Part shown: positions 52,739 to 64,000 of the stretch, one piece after another
Layout of the letters: every line of letters starts with the position of its first letter
Numbering within the stretch: the stretch's first letter is position 1
Assembly: GCA_039707465.1 (NCBI GenBank)
Contig: CM077658.1
Location: 15,072,074 to 15,136,073, forward strand
DNA from: Rhabdophis nuchalis
Lineage: Eukaryota > Chordata > Lepidosauria > Squamata > Natricidae
DNA length: 64,000 nucleotides
Direction: 5' to 3'
Made by a program: the position numbers and the translations under genes
The notes under the pieces: generated by a model
Told to the model about the DNA's origin: nothing
Seen by the model: the letters and a program-made list of their open reading frames with translations, nothing else
The model's database searches: none

Positions 52739-54045
52739 GGCGGGGCGGCGGAGGGCAGGCGGCCTGGGCTCTGGGCCTTGGTCGGGGACGGAGGCGGCCT
52801 CCTCTCCTCTCCTCTCCTGGGCGAGTGTCGCGCAGTGGCGGCCCTACGAGGGAGGCATGGGTGGAGAGAAGCCAGCTTGGCCTCTCCTGCCTCCTCCTCC
52901 TCCTCCCAGCCCTTCGGGGCTTTGGACGATTTCTCTTGGTTTATTTCCATTTATTTGATTTCCTCCAGCAGGAATAAGGAGAAACATCAATAAGGACCCA
53001 GGAAATGGGTGCAAAGGGATGGGTGTAGTTAGGACAGGTAGAGGCTTGGCAAAGGGGAGAGGAGAAAAGAAGAGAAAAGAATACCATACACTATGGGAGA
53101 AATGGTATTATTGGTTGGAGAACAGGGAGAACCAATGAAATTATACACAAATTTGGTAAAGATTACCAAATCTTTAAAAACCTAAAAAGGGAGGCAGGAG
53201 CAGCCCATTGCAGCCACAACCCAGTTACCTGACAACCGTGGGTTAAATAAATATATTTTTGGGGCTCCATTGATTGTCAGGCATTTGTCATTGGATTTCT
53301 GTTTGTTATTGGATACATTGGGCACTAACTATGGGAAAAGGTGTCATCAGATCTTTTAGATACTACTAAGAAACATTGTCCATGTTTTATGGCCCTGGGA
53401 GTAATGACTGTCTTGCACAGTCTGCGTTTCCACCCCATATATTTAAAAAATAAAAATCCAGCTAGTTCCAAACCTATAGTATTTGAGGAGAAATGACCAT
53501 TTGTGGGACAATTCATTTAAGCAATAATAAAACCACCATGAACAAATACTGCTCAAAAATGTTTATTTTTAACAGATGCTCATTTGGGTTACATAATAGT
53601 TAATGTAAAGGCACAACAGGTGATTTATTTTTTTTAAAAATGAGAACACAGGTCCAGGCCTTTGGAGGAATTTATTCTCTGGATAGTCAGCATAAACAAG
53701 TTAATCTAAACACAGTGCTTCCCAGAGGTAGTACTGAATATATGCATTTACAATCTGCAATGCGCTTATTTTGAATACGATTCCCAGGTAGAGAGAAATA
53801 TACTGTTACATGCATTTAAAGTGTTCAGTTCTTTTCAGTTTTGGCAAATGATCAACAGGAGCATCTTCAGGAATGGTCGCTGCCTTTAAAACTGCAGATG
53901 CACCTGGGTAACCAAAGTTCTGTCCCTTTTAATATGTGTTGCATGCAGTAAACGCATATTGAAAAGAGGCCAAGCTTCAATCATAGCCACTATTCTGAAA
54001 ACAACATCAAGGCAAGCAAGTCACATTTTTCAGTGTCATTGCATA

Positions 54046-54475
54046 GCTATTTTTTTATTTATTTATATTTATATCCCGCCCTTCTCCACAGAGGACCCAG
54101 GGTGGCGCACAGGAAATTTAAAAATATACAAAAGTACACAAAAAATAAATACATAATTTAAAATAAAATTAAATTATCCTGCTCCTGTGCTAAAAACCAA
54201 ATTATTAAAATACCCAATTTAAAACTTTATAGAAGTCCCCGTGGGAGGTTAAGCTAGGCCGGCTTGTTGGAAAAGGTATGTCTTCAGACATTGGTGGAAG
54301 AGGCGGAGGTCGGTGATGGTGCGTAATTCAGGGGGTAGGTCGTTCCAAAGGGCTGGGCCCTCCACAGAGAAGGCTCTTCCCCTGGGTGTCGCCAGGCGGC
54401 ATTGTCCGGCCAACGGCACCCTGAGAAGGCCCTCTCTGTGGGAGCGTATCGGTCTAAGGGATGTATGGGGCGTAT
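54046..54475 (-). mobile_element. LINE insertion private to NUDT19 unit B
   Basis: It sits between GCATAGCTAT and ATAACGTACAAAG, which are continuous in A and C (ATAGCTATAACG). Plus-strand TATATCCCGCCCTTCTCC and the frame 54284-54484 (-) identify the LINE family. Confidence 0.85.
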
Positions 54476-54727
54476 AACGTACAAAGTAAACTTAGTACTT
54501 AAACTTTAGAAGTTAGATCTCTATTCCAGAATTGGCACATTTGCACAACAAGAATAATTACATTGATAAACACAACTTCACACTGAAATAATTTACCCAA
54601 ATACAATATTGAGGTAGATCCACAAAATGGCACAGTGCTATTAATTCATTTTTATTACAACATCTCTCAAAATTTAGTAATTCCAGTATGAGAAACACTA
54701 CCACTGACTGTTGCAATCTGCATTATT

Positions 54728-57346
54728 TCACATTTTAGAGTCGAGTCTAACTGGATTTATATGTTTATATTTGGATTCAATATTCATGTGGATAGTTACA
54801 TTATTAAGGCTTCGTGTTACTACACGATGAAAGTTTCCGGCCTCCTTCATTAGTTCTTCAATGCTTTTATTTGTTGTCAACACAGATTTGTTTTCGCCAG
54901 TAAAATCAGGATCTTTTGGATATAAACCGTCACCTAAAATATAATTATTTATCTCAGTTACATGCATAGTTACAGGTGTAAATGTGAATTTTTGATACTA
55001 CCTTTAGTCTCTAAACAGTGGTATGAAAAGTTGTGACAAAATATGGATTAGGAGACACTATTTTTAATTGAGGATTTTGTCTCCACATACCAAGAGCAGA
55101 AGTATTAAATTAGAGACTCACAAGAAGATAATGAATGCAATCAAGTTGTACTTTTTAGTTACTGGGTTCATAAATTAAGCAATGATCTAAGATTTGCAAA
55201 CCACGATTGCTGCTTTCACAATAAAAAGCACTTCTACAACCAAGTACATAACATTATAGCTGAGTAACAGAAGATTAATGAATATGTGCCCATTAATCCT
55301 ACTAAGGCTACTAGGTGAAATTTAAATCATGAAATTTTAATTTCATTATTTAGCTTTTACCCTAAGTAGTCCATTTTTTGGAGTATGGCCCCCAGCAACC
55401 CACTTATTCAGACAGAGAGATTCATGTTGCATCTTCTGTTTAGTGTTCAGTGCATCAATAAACCCGTGGGTTTTTTAAAGGCCAGCCCTTCATTTTTACC
55501 TACCTGGCAACAGATGTATTTCGCCATCTGAAGCCCTCAACATAACTGTCATCCAGCATTCACAACCTTCTAAAGCTCGTTCTGAGCTAAACCTCTCCAG
55601 ATCATGAAGGGATGAAAAATGGCACAGCCTAAGTAACTCATAAAGCTGAGGTGGTGCTATCCAGATTTCTCCAGAGTTAAAATGTTCAACAGCTTCTAAA
55701 GGGGTTGACCACTGAAAAAGAATAAAGCATTAAAATCAATCTCCAAACCATATAATTTCCCAATTACAGGGATATTCGGTAGAACGGATTCTGGTGCTTT
55801 CAGTGACTGTTTTATTCTATATTAGTATTTGTTTTTAGCTTTTTTTATTAGATATCAGTCTGATAGTAATGCTATATATGTCAACTGGCAAGTTCAGAAA
55901 TAAATTGTTTTAAATATTATTTGAAGCTGTACCTGACTCTGTTGTTACATCCTCAAACCCCCCATAGCTTCCACCTTAAACTGTCCACCATGGAGCTCTA
56001 CCCATTCATAGGAGGTCCATAAAGGGGGCATGCATAAGCGTACCAGCGTGTCTATCCCACTGTCTCCATTCATTTGTACTCATTTCCTTTGTTCATGTCC
56101 ATGTTCAAACTTACACCTGCTATCCTGTACATGTTTGACAAACTAATCAATCAATCAAAATAAATCAAAAATAAAGTTGGGAACCCACACCCCCTACGGT
56201 TTGCAGAAAAACCTCTCCACGGAACTGGTCCCTGGTGCCCAAAAGATGGGGGGAGGGCGTGTCCTTGCCCCAAGTCCCTTTTTTCAGTGCCCTTGAAACT
56301 TTGCACAGTCACTAAATGAGCCGTTGCAAGTCGAGGACGACTTACAACCGACCAGATCCCAGGTTGGGGACTCCCCTCTACGCCCAGCCTCTGCTTGCAG
56401 CCTGCCAAAGCCCCACAACCCCTACGGTGCCTGTCTCAAATCCCTTCCCCCTCCCCACCCCTGTCCTTGAAACTTTGCAGTCACTAAACCGACCGTTGCA
56501 AGTCGAGGACAACCCATAACCGACCAGATCCCAGGTTGGGGACGCCCCTCCATGCCCAGTCTGTCTGCCCCTGCTTGAAGCCCACCGACCCCCGCTTGCC
56601 AACCTTGGCAGCTGCCTTGCCCGTGGCCGCCTCCTCCTCCTCCTCCTCCTCCTCCTCACCCTGCAATCGGTCACCTCCTGCCGGTCGTGGGAGGCGTCGG
56701 GCGGCTCCTGCCCGAGGCAGCAACACAGGTAGAAGGCGGTGTCGTAACGGTGGCCGGCCCGTCCTTCCCACAGCACGGGGGTCAGCCAGTTGCCCCACTC
56801 GTGGAGCGCCCGCACGTGGGGCGCGCAGCCCAGGCGGCGGCAGAGCTGCAGGAAATCCCCCGGGTCGCTTTTCACCCGCCGCCGCCACTCCTCCAGCTGG
56901 CCGGCCGGGAGGAGCTTCTGGGCGGCCGGCAGAACCATCTCCGCCGGCTGGGCGTCCGTGCCGGCGGGCACGAGCAGCAGCAGCCCGCTCTCCTCGAAGG
57001 TCTCCCGGATGGCGCAGATGCGGAAGGCCACGTCGGGCGGCAGGGAGGCTTCGGCCAGCTCGGGCCGTCGGGCGGCGAAGAGCGGAGGCCTGGCGGGCGG
57101 CTCGGGGCCGAGGCCGCAGCGCGGCGCTTGGGGCAGCAGCTCCCGCCAGGCGGGCGAGAAGTCGGCGGCTTCGGCCAGGCCGCCCGGGAAGACTTGGGCG
57201 CTGGGCAGGAAGGCGCTGCGGGCGCTCCGGCGCAGCAGCAGCAGCTGGTAGTCGAAGGCGGCCTGGCGCGGGGAAGGAGGAGGAGGACGGCCGCCGCCCA
57301 CCGCCAGCAGCACCGTGGCGGCGTCCCTCCAGGGCCTGCAGGTCAT
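54728..57346 (-). CDS. NUDT19: NUDT19 copy B, peroxisomal Nudix hydrolase
   Basis: Exons 57346-56660, 55711-55504 and 54933-54728, with the same exon lengths as copy A (366 residues). The Nudix motif (RETFEESG, 114-121) and C-terminal SKM are intact, and splice sites are conserved. Diagnostic residues are LWEGRAGHRYDTAF in exon 1, VEHFNSGEIW, ECWMTVMLRASDGEIH in exon 2 and GDGLYPKD at the start of exon 3. It is closer to C than to A in introns and flanks. Upstream lies the hAT element shared with C. Nothing in the sequence says it is not expressed. Copy-specific expression cannot be judged here. Confidence 0.94.
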
Positions 57347-57643
57347 GGCGGGGCGGCGGAGGGCAGGCGGCCTGGGCTCTGGGCCTTGGTCGGGGACGGA
57401 GGCGGCCTCCTCTCCTCTCCTCTCCGGAGCGAGTGTTGCGCAGTGGCGACCCTACAAGGCAGGCATGGGTGGGAGAAAAGCCAGCTCGGCCCCTCCTGCC
57501 TCCTCCTCCTCCCAGCCCTTTGGAGCTTTGGACGATTTATCTTGGTTTATTTCCATTTATTTGATTTCCTCCAGCAGGAATAAGGAGAAACATCAATAAG
57601 GACCCAGGAAATGGGTGCAAAGGGATGGGTGTAGTTAGGACAG

Positions 57644-57775
57644 CAGTGGTGGGTTTCTGCAGATGGTGAAATTTAGAGAGCCGGTGAGAGGGGGTTCCAC
57701 CGGCGGACCCAGAAGTAAGTCTGGCCTCCCAAATGGGAAGGAAAAAAAGGAAGGAAGGAAGGAAGGAAGGAAGGA

Positions 57776-57814
<39 letters not shown>

Positions 57815-58001
57815 AAGAAAGAGAATTTATCATCACAATTGAGCCCAAAATTTTGGTTGCTAAGCAAGAGCGTTATTAAATGAGTTTCACCACATTTTAC
57901 AAGTTGGCCACTCCCACCCTGTCAGATGACTGCCAAGCCACGCCCACAAAATAGGCCACACCTAGAGAGTAGGTTCTAAAAAAATTTGAAACCCATGACT
58001 G
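57644..58001 (-). mobile_element. hAT element upstream of NUDT19 copy B
   Basis: Plus-strand ends CAGTGGTGGGTTTCTGC and GAAACCCATGACTG. The left target copy is TAGGACAG (57636-57643) and the right is TAGACAG (one G lost). It contains a GGAA/AG/AAAG microsatellite (about 57748-57822). The orthologous site in unit A is empty (TAGGACAG once at 53030-53037). Confidence 0.92.
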
Positions 58002-59297
58002 TAGACAGGTAGACGCTGGTGCGCTTATGCACGCTCCCTTTACAGACCTCTTAGGAAAGGGGGGAGGAGAAACGAGAAAATACCATACACTATGGGAGAA
58101 ATGGTATTATTGGAGAACAGGGAGAACCAATGAAAATATACACAAATTTGGTAAAGATTACAAAATCTTTAAAAACATAATAAGGGATGCAGGAGCAGCC
58201 CATTGCAGCCACAACCCAGTTACCTGACAACCGTGGGTTAAATAAATATATTTTTGGGGCTCCATTGATTGTCAGGAATTTGTCATTGGATTTCATTGGA
58301 TTTTGTTATTGGATACATTGGGCACTAACTATGGGAAAAGGTGTCATCAGATCTTTTAGATACTACTAAGAAACATTGTCCATGTTTTATGGCCCTGGGT
58401 GTAATGACTGTCTTGCACAGTCTGCGTTTCCACCCCGATATATTTAAAAAAAATAAAAATCCAGCTAGTTCCAAACCTATAGTATTTGAGGAGAAATGAC
58501 CATTTGTGGGACAATTCATTTAAGCAATAATAAAACCACCATGAACAAATACTGCTTAAAAATGTTTATTTTTAACAGATGCTCATTTGGGTTACATAAC
58601 ATAGTTAATGTAAAGGCACAACAGGTGATTTTTTTTTTAAAATGAGAACACAGGTCCAGGCCTTTGGAGGAATTTATTCCCTGGATAGTCAGCATTAACA
58701 AGTTAATCTAAACAGTGCTTCCCAGAGGTAGTTCTGAATATATGCATTTACAATCTGCAATGCATTTATTTTGAATACGATTCCCAGGTAGAGAGAAATA
58801 TACTGTTACATGTATTTAAAGTGTTCAGTTCTTTTCAGTTTTGGCAAATGATCTATCGGTCAACAGGAGCATCTTCAGGAATGGTCACTGCCTTTAAAAC
58901 TGCAGATGCACCTGGGTAACCAAAGTTCTGTCCCTTTTAATATCTGTTGCATGCAGTAAATGCATATTGAAAAGAGGCCAAGCTTCGATCATAGCCACTA
59001 TTCTGAAACCAACATCAAGGCAAGTAAGTCACATTTTTCAGTGCAGTATAGCTATAACGTACAAAGTAAACTTAGTACTTAGAAGTTAGATCTCTATTCC
59101 AGAATTGGCACATTTGCACAAGAATAATTACATTGATCAACACAACTTGACACTGAAATAATTTACACAAATACAATATTGAGGTAGATCCACAAAATGG
59201 CACAGTGCTATTAATTGATTTTTATTCCAACATCGCTCAAAATTTAGTAATTCCAGTATGAGAAACACTACCACTGACTGTTGCAATCTGCATTATT

Positions 59298-59814
59298 TCA
59301 CATTTTAGACTCGAGTCTAACTGGATTTATATGTTTATATTTGGATTCAATATTCATGTGGATAGTTACATTATTAAGGCTTCGTGTTATTACACGATGA
59401 AAGTTTCCGGCCTCCTTCATTAGTTCTTCAATGCTTTTATCTGTTGTCAACACAGATTTCTTTTCGCCAGTAAAATCAGGATCTTTTGGATATAAATCGT
59501 CACCTAAAATATAATTATTTATCTCAGTTACATGCATAGTTACAGGTGTAAATGTGAATTTTTGATACTAACAATACCTTTAGTCTCTAAACAGTGGTAT
59601 GAAAAGTTGTGACAAAATATGGATTAGGAGACACTATTTTTAATTGAGGTCTCCACATACCAAGAGCAGAAGTATTAAAGTAGAGACTCACAAGAAGATA
59701 ATGAATGCAATCAAGTTGTACTTTTTAGTTACTGGGTTCATAAATTAAACAATGATCTAAGATTTGCAAACCACAATTGCGGCTTTCACAATAAAAAGCA
59801 CTTCTACAACCAAG

Positions 59815-59853
<39 letters not shown>

Positions 59854-62800
59854 TTTACTTATATACCGCGTCCTCTCCCCAAGGGGACTCGGAGCGGTGC
59901 ACAGGGAAAAATTAAAACAACATAAAATATATACATGAATAAATACAATAAAAACAGATTAAATCAACTGTCCCTGCACTAAAATCTCCATTTTTAAAAT
60001 TAATATTCCCTAACCCCTGAGGTAGAGACTAGCCTAGGCCGGCCAAGCAGAAAAAGTGAGTTTTTAATTTCTGACGGAAGGAGCGGAGGTCCGTAGTTGT
60101 TCTAATGTCGGGGGGAAGGTCGTTCCAGAGGGCTGGGCCCGCCACAGAGAAGGCCCTTCCCCTGGGCGTCTCCCGCTGACAAAGTCTAGTGGACGGCACC
60201 CGGAGAAGTCCCTCTCTGTGGGAGCGAATTGGCCGGGAAGATGTATGGGGCAGAATCCGATCCCGCAGATAGCTAGGTCCCGAGCCATGGAGTGCTTTAA
60301 AGATGAGAACTAGCACCTTGAAGCGCACCCGAAAGACGACAGGTAGCCAGTGCAGCTCGCGCAAGAGCGGTGTTACATGGGTATACCTTGCGGTACCCAT
60401 TATTGCTCGCGCGGCTGCATTCTGGACCAGCTGAAGTCTTCGGGTACACCTCAAGGGGAGCCCCATGTAGAGAGAGTTACAATAGTCCAGTCGGGATGTC
60501 ACGAGAGCATGAGTGACTGTGCGAAGGGCGTCCCGATCCAATAGGGGGCGCAACTGGCGAACCAGGCGAACCTGGTAAAACGCCCTCCTGGCCACGGCTG
60601 TCACTTGATCTTCCATGGACAGCCGGGCATCCAGGAGGACACCCAAGTTGCGTGCCCCATCCACAGGGGCAAGGTATTCGCCCCCTATGGCCAGCGATGG
60701 AATCAGCTGGTTGAATCGGGCAGCCGGAAGCCACAGCCACTCGGTCTTGGTCGGGTTGAGTCTGAGTCCGTTACTTCCCATCCAGATCCGTACGGCTTCC
60801 AGGCACTGGCACATCACCGCTACGGATCGTTGGGGTGGTTTGGGGTAGATATATACAGCTGAGTATCATCAGCGTAGAGATGGTACTCTACCCCAAAGCC
60901 ACGGATGATCTCGGATGATCTCACCCAGCGGCTTCATATATGTGTTGAACAGGAGAGGCGAGAGGACCGACCCCTGAGGCACCCCACATGTGAGGGGTCT
61001 CGAGGTCGACCTCTGCTCTCCTGCCAACACAAATTGCGATCGGCCAGAGAGGTAGGAGGAGAACCACCGTAAAACGGTGCCTCATAACATTATAGCACAT
61101 AACATAGTACATAACATTATAGCTGAGTAACAGAAGATTAATGAATATGTGCCCATTAATCCAATAAGTCTACTAGGTGAAATTTAAATCATGAAATTTT
61201 AATTTCATTATTTAGCTTTTACCCTAAGTAGTCCATTTTTTGGAGTATGGCCCCCAGCAACCCACTTATTCAGATAGAGAGATTCATATTGCATCTTCTA
61301 TTTAGTGTTCAGTGCATCAATAAACCCGTGTTTTTTGTTTTTTTTAAGGCCAATCCTTCATTTTTACCTACCTGGCAACAGATATATGTCGCCATCTGAA
61401 GCCATCAACACAACTGACATCCAGCATTCACAACCTTCTAAAGCTCGTTCTGAGCTAAACCTCTCCAGATCATGAAGGGACGAAAAATGACACAGCCTAA
61501 GTAACTCATAAAGCTGAGGTGGTGCTATCCAGATTTCTCCAGAGTTAAAATGTTCAACAGCTTCTAAAGGGGTTGACCACTGAAAAAGAATAAAGCGTTA
61601 AAATCAATCTCCAAACCATATAATTTCCCAATTACAGGGATATTCGGTAGAACGGATTCTGGTGCTTTCAGTGACTGTTTTATTCTATATTAGTATTTGT
61701 TTTTAGCTTTTTTAAAATTAGATATCAGTCTGATAGTGGATGCTATATATGTCAACTGGCAAGTTCAGAAATAAATTGTTTTAAATATTATTTGAAGCTG
61801 TACCTGACTCTGTTGTTACATCCTCAAATCCCCCCACAGCTTCCACCTTAAACTGTCCACCATGGAGCTCTACCCATTCATAGGAGGTCCATAAAGGGGG
61901 CATGCATAAGCGTACCAGCGTGCCTATCCCACTGTCTCCATTCATTTGTACTCATTTCCTTTGTTCATGTCCATGTTCAAACTTACACCTGCTATCCTGT
62001 ACATGTTTGACAAACTAATCAATCAATCAAAATAAATCAAAAATAAAGTTGGGAACCCACACCCCCTACGGTTTGCAGAAAAACCTCTCCACGGAACTGG
62101 TCCCTGGTGCCCAAAAGATGGGGGGAGGGCGTGTCCTTGTCCCAAGTCCCTTTTTTCAGTGCCCTTGAAACTTTGCAGTCACTAAATGAGCCGTTGCAAG
62201 TCGAGGACGACTTACAACCGACCAGATCCCAGGTTGGGGACTCCCCTCCATGCCCAGTCTCTCTGTTCCTGCTTGAAGCCCACTCAGTCTTCCCAAAGCC
62301 CACCGACCCCCGCTTGCCAACCGTGGCAGCTGCCTTGCCCGGGGCATCCTCCTCCTCACCCTGCAATCGGTCACCTCCTGCCGGTCGTGGGAGGCGTCGG
62401 GCGGCTCCTGGCCGAGGCAGCAACACAGGTAGAAGGCGGTGTCGTAACGGCAGCCGGCCCGTCCTTCCCACAGCACGGGGGTCAGCCAGTTGCCCCACTC
62501 GTGGAGCGCCCGCACGTGGGGCGCGCAGCCCAGGCGGCGGCAGAGCTGCAGGAAATCCCCCGGGTCGCTTTGCACCCGCCGCCGCCACTCCTCCAGCTGG
62601 CCGGCCGGGAGGAGCTTCTGGGCGGCCGGCAGAACCATCTCCGCCGGCTGGGCGTCCGTGCCGGCGGGCACGAGCAGCAGCAGCCCGCTCTCCTCGAAGG
62701 TCTCCCGGATGGCGCAGATGCGGAAGGCCACGTCGGGCGGCAGGGAGGCTTCGGCCAGCTCGGGCCGTCGGGCGGCGAAGAGCGGAGGCCTGGCGGGCGG

Positions 62801-63046
62801 CTCGGGGCCGAGGCCGCAGCGCGGCGCTTGGGGCAGCAGCTCCCGCCAGGCGGGCGAGAAGTCGGCGGCTTCGGCCAGGCCGCCCGGGAAGACTTGGGCG
62901 CTGGGCAGGAAGGCGCTGCGGGCGCTCCGGCGCAGCAGCAGCAGCTGGTAGTCGAAGGCGGCCTGGCGCGGGGAAGGAGCAGGAGGACGGCCGCCGCCCA
63001 CCGCCAGCAGGAGCGTGGCGGCTTCCCTCCAGGGCCTGCAGGTCAT
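59298..63046 (-). CDS. NUDT19: NUDT19 copy C, peroxisomal Nudix hydrolase
   Basis: Exons 63046-62360, 61579-61372 and 59503-59298, again 366 residues with an intact Nudix motif and C-terminal SKM. Diagnostic residues are MTCRPWREAATLLLAVGG, RVQSDPGDF, LWEGRAGCRYDTAF, ECWMSVVLMASDGDIY and GDDLYPKD. Intron 2 (59504-61371) is enlarged by a private LINE (59816-61109) but both splice sites are kept. The reading frame continues upstream of the start without a stop (to 63634), but only through 5' flank and microsatellite. The start at 63046 is chosen by identity with A and B. Confidence 0.93.
59816..61109 (-). mobile_element. LINE insertion private to NUDT19 unit C
   Basis: It begins with a TCAA array (59816-59851) and the complement of the LINE 3' end. 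The minus-strand frame 60029-60817 encodes a 262-residue reverse-transcriptase C-terminal piece (NGLRLNPTKTEWLW, LDYCNSLYMGLP, LRELHWLPVVFRV). In unit B the flanks ACAACCAAG and TACATAACATTATAGC are continuous. It is one of the best preserved copies of this LINE in the window. Confidence 0.9.
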
Positions 63047-63336
63047 GGCGGGAGGGCAGGCGGCATGGGCTCTGGGCCTTGCTTGGGGACGGAGGCGGCC
63101 TCCTCTCCTCTCCTGTCCTGGGCGAGTGTTGCGCAGTGGCGGCCCTACGAGGGAGGGTGGAGAGAAGCCAGCTCGGCCTCTCCTGCCTCCTCCTCCTCCT
63201 CCTCCCAGCCCTTCAGGGCTTTGAGCGATTTCTCTTGGTTTATTTCCATTTATTTTATTTTCCCCAGCAGGAATAAGGAGAAACATCAATAAGGACCCAG
63301 GAAATGGGTGCAAAGGGATGGGTGTAGTTAGGCCAG

Positions 63337-63529
63337 CAGTGGTGGGTTTCTGCAGGCTCACACCTACTCGCAAGAGCTGGATGGTGAAATTTAGAGAGCT
63401 GGTGAGAGGGGGTTCCACTGGCGGAGCCAGAAGTAAGTCTGGCCTGCCGCTGCTTGTTACCCAATGGGAAGGAAAGGAAAGGAAGGCAGAAAGGCAGAAA
63501 GGAAAGGAAGGAAGGAAGGAAGGCAGAAA

Positions 63530-63591
<62 letters not shown>

Positions 63592-63768
63592 ATTTATCAT
63601 CACAATTGAGCCCAAAATTTTGGTTGCTAAGCAAGAGCGTTATTAAATGAGTTTCACCACATTTTACAAGTTGGCCACTCCCACCCCGTCAGATGACTGC
63701 CAAGCCACGCCCACAAAATAGGCCACACCTAGAGAGTAGGTTCTAAAAAAATTTGAACCCCCCCACTG
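63337..63768 (-). mobile_element. hAT element upstream of NUDT19 copy C
   Basis: Same insertion as at 57644-58001 with the longer internal AGAAAGG/GAAA microsatellite (63464-63593). Target copies are TAGGCCAG (63329-63336) and TAGGACAG (63769-63776). It begins CAGTGGTGGGTTTCTGC and ends CCCCACTG. Confidence 0.92.
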
Positions 63769-63776
63769 TAGGACAG

Positions 63777-64000
63777 GTAGACGCTGGTGCGCTTATGCAC
63801 GCTCCCTTTACAGACCTCTTAGGAAAGGGGGGAGGAGAAAAGAAGAGAAAAGAATACCCTACAGTATGGGAGAAATGGTATTATTGGTTGAAGAACAGGG
63901 ATAACCAATGAAAATATGTGTGTGTGTACACACATACACAGTTTTGTCAAGGCACCTGATATGCCCCAGTAACAATCCCAGTAAGGATATGGCTAGCTGA
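63777..64000. other. Right end of the NUDT19 array and unique flank
   Basis: Homology with the A/B and B/C junctions runs to about 63920 (GGGATAACCAATGAAAATAT). After that a TGTGTG stretch and sequence not present in the other units begin. No gene was recognised in the last 80 bases. Confidence 0.7.

Larger units (their letters stand above)
47953..63920 (-). repeat. Tandem triplication containing three NUDT19 genes
   Basis: Units A (about 47953-53162), B (53163-58154) and C (58155-63920) each start, on the plus strand, near CAAATCTTTAAAAAC or CAAAATCTTTAAAAAC and run through 3' UTR, three exons, promoter region and upstream flank. Homologous order is kept throughout. Size differences come mainly from private LINE insertions (A: 48595-49140 and 51180-51640; B: 54046-54475; C: 59816-61109) and a hAT in B and C. 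Confidence 0.95.

Noticed and set aside
51970..63292. Very long plus-strand open frames (up to 389 codons) opposite NUDT19 exon 1 in all three copies
   Set aside because: They are GC-rich shadows of the minus-strand exon, rich in Arg, Ala and Gly, with no family resemblance; the minus strand has the Nudix motif and splice sites.
62156..63634. 492-codon minus-strand frame suggesting a longer N-terminus for NUDT19 copy C
   Set aside because: The extension runs through 5' flank, a hAT element and a GAAA microsatellite (poly-Phe/Ser/Leu), and is not shared by A or B.

Overview
The window is vertebrate nuclear DNA: split genes with GT-AG introns, tRNA-derived SINEs, LINE 3' ends, DNA-transposon MITEs and long microsatellites. 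The mixture of CR1/L2-type LINEs, an RTE-BovB fragment, an L1 fragment, GATA arrays and squamate-type SINEs points to a squamate reptile, most likely a snake. That placement is inference from repeat content.

Three genes are recognisable, in a conserved vertebrate neighbourhood (SLC7A9 - TDRD12 - NUDT19, as on human 19q13, but in the opposite orientation). SLC7A9 (+, coding 5207-20730) is complete: 12 coding exons join in frame to 488 residues of the b(0,+) cystine/dibasic amino acid transporter light chain. TDRD12 (-, coding 44970-22529) is complete: 30 coding exons join in frame to 1261 residues with Tudor, degenerate DEAD-box helicase, CCCH, Tudor and CS domains, a piRNA-pathway protein. 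The two genes converge, their stop codons 1.8 kb apart. A CpG-rich island at about 46.9-47.3 kb is the probable TDRD12 promoter.

From 47.95 kb to about 63.9 kb the window holds three tandem copies (A, B, C; 5.0-5.8 kb each) of the whole NUDT19 gene, all on the minus strand. Each has three exons of identical coding length (687+208+206 nt, 366 residues), an intact Nudix motif and a C-terminal SKM peroxisomal signal. A hAT-type insertion shared by B and C, with its empty target site still visible in A, gives the duplication order: A split first, then B and C.

The rest is intergenic or intronic sequence with datable repeats: several hAT MITEs with perfect 8-bp target duplications (one with its left part amplified as an 86-bp minisatellite), a hAT inside a BovB, a LINE inside a LINE, a solo LTR, two Helitron-like elements, an L1 tail with a 10-bp target duplication, and a near-identical 0.65-kb inverted duplication whose arms lie in two TDRD12 introns 11.4 kb apart. 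Exon boundaries were set by hand from splice motifs, reading phase and family resemblance; no alignment program was run.
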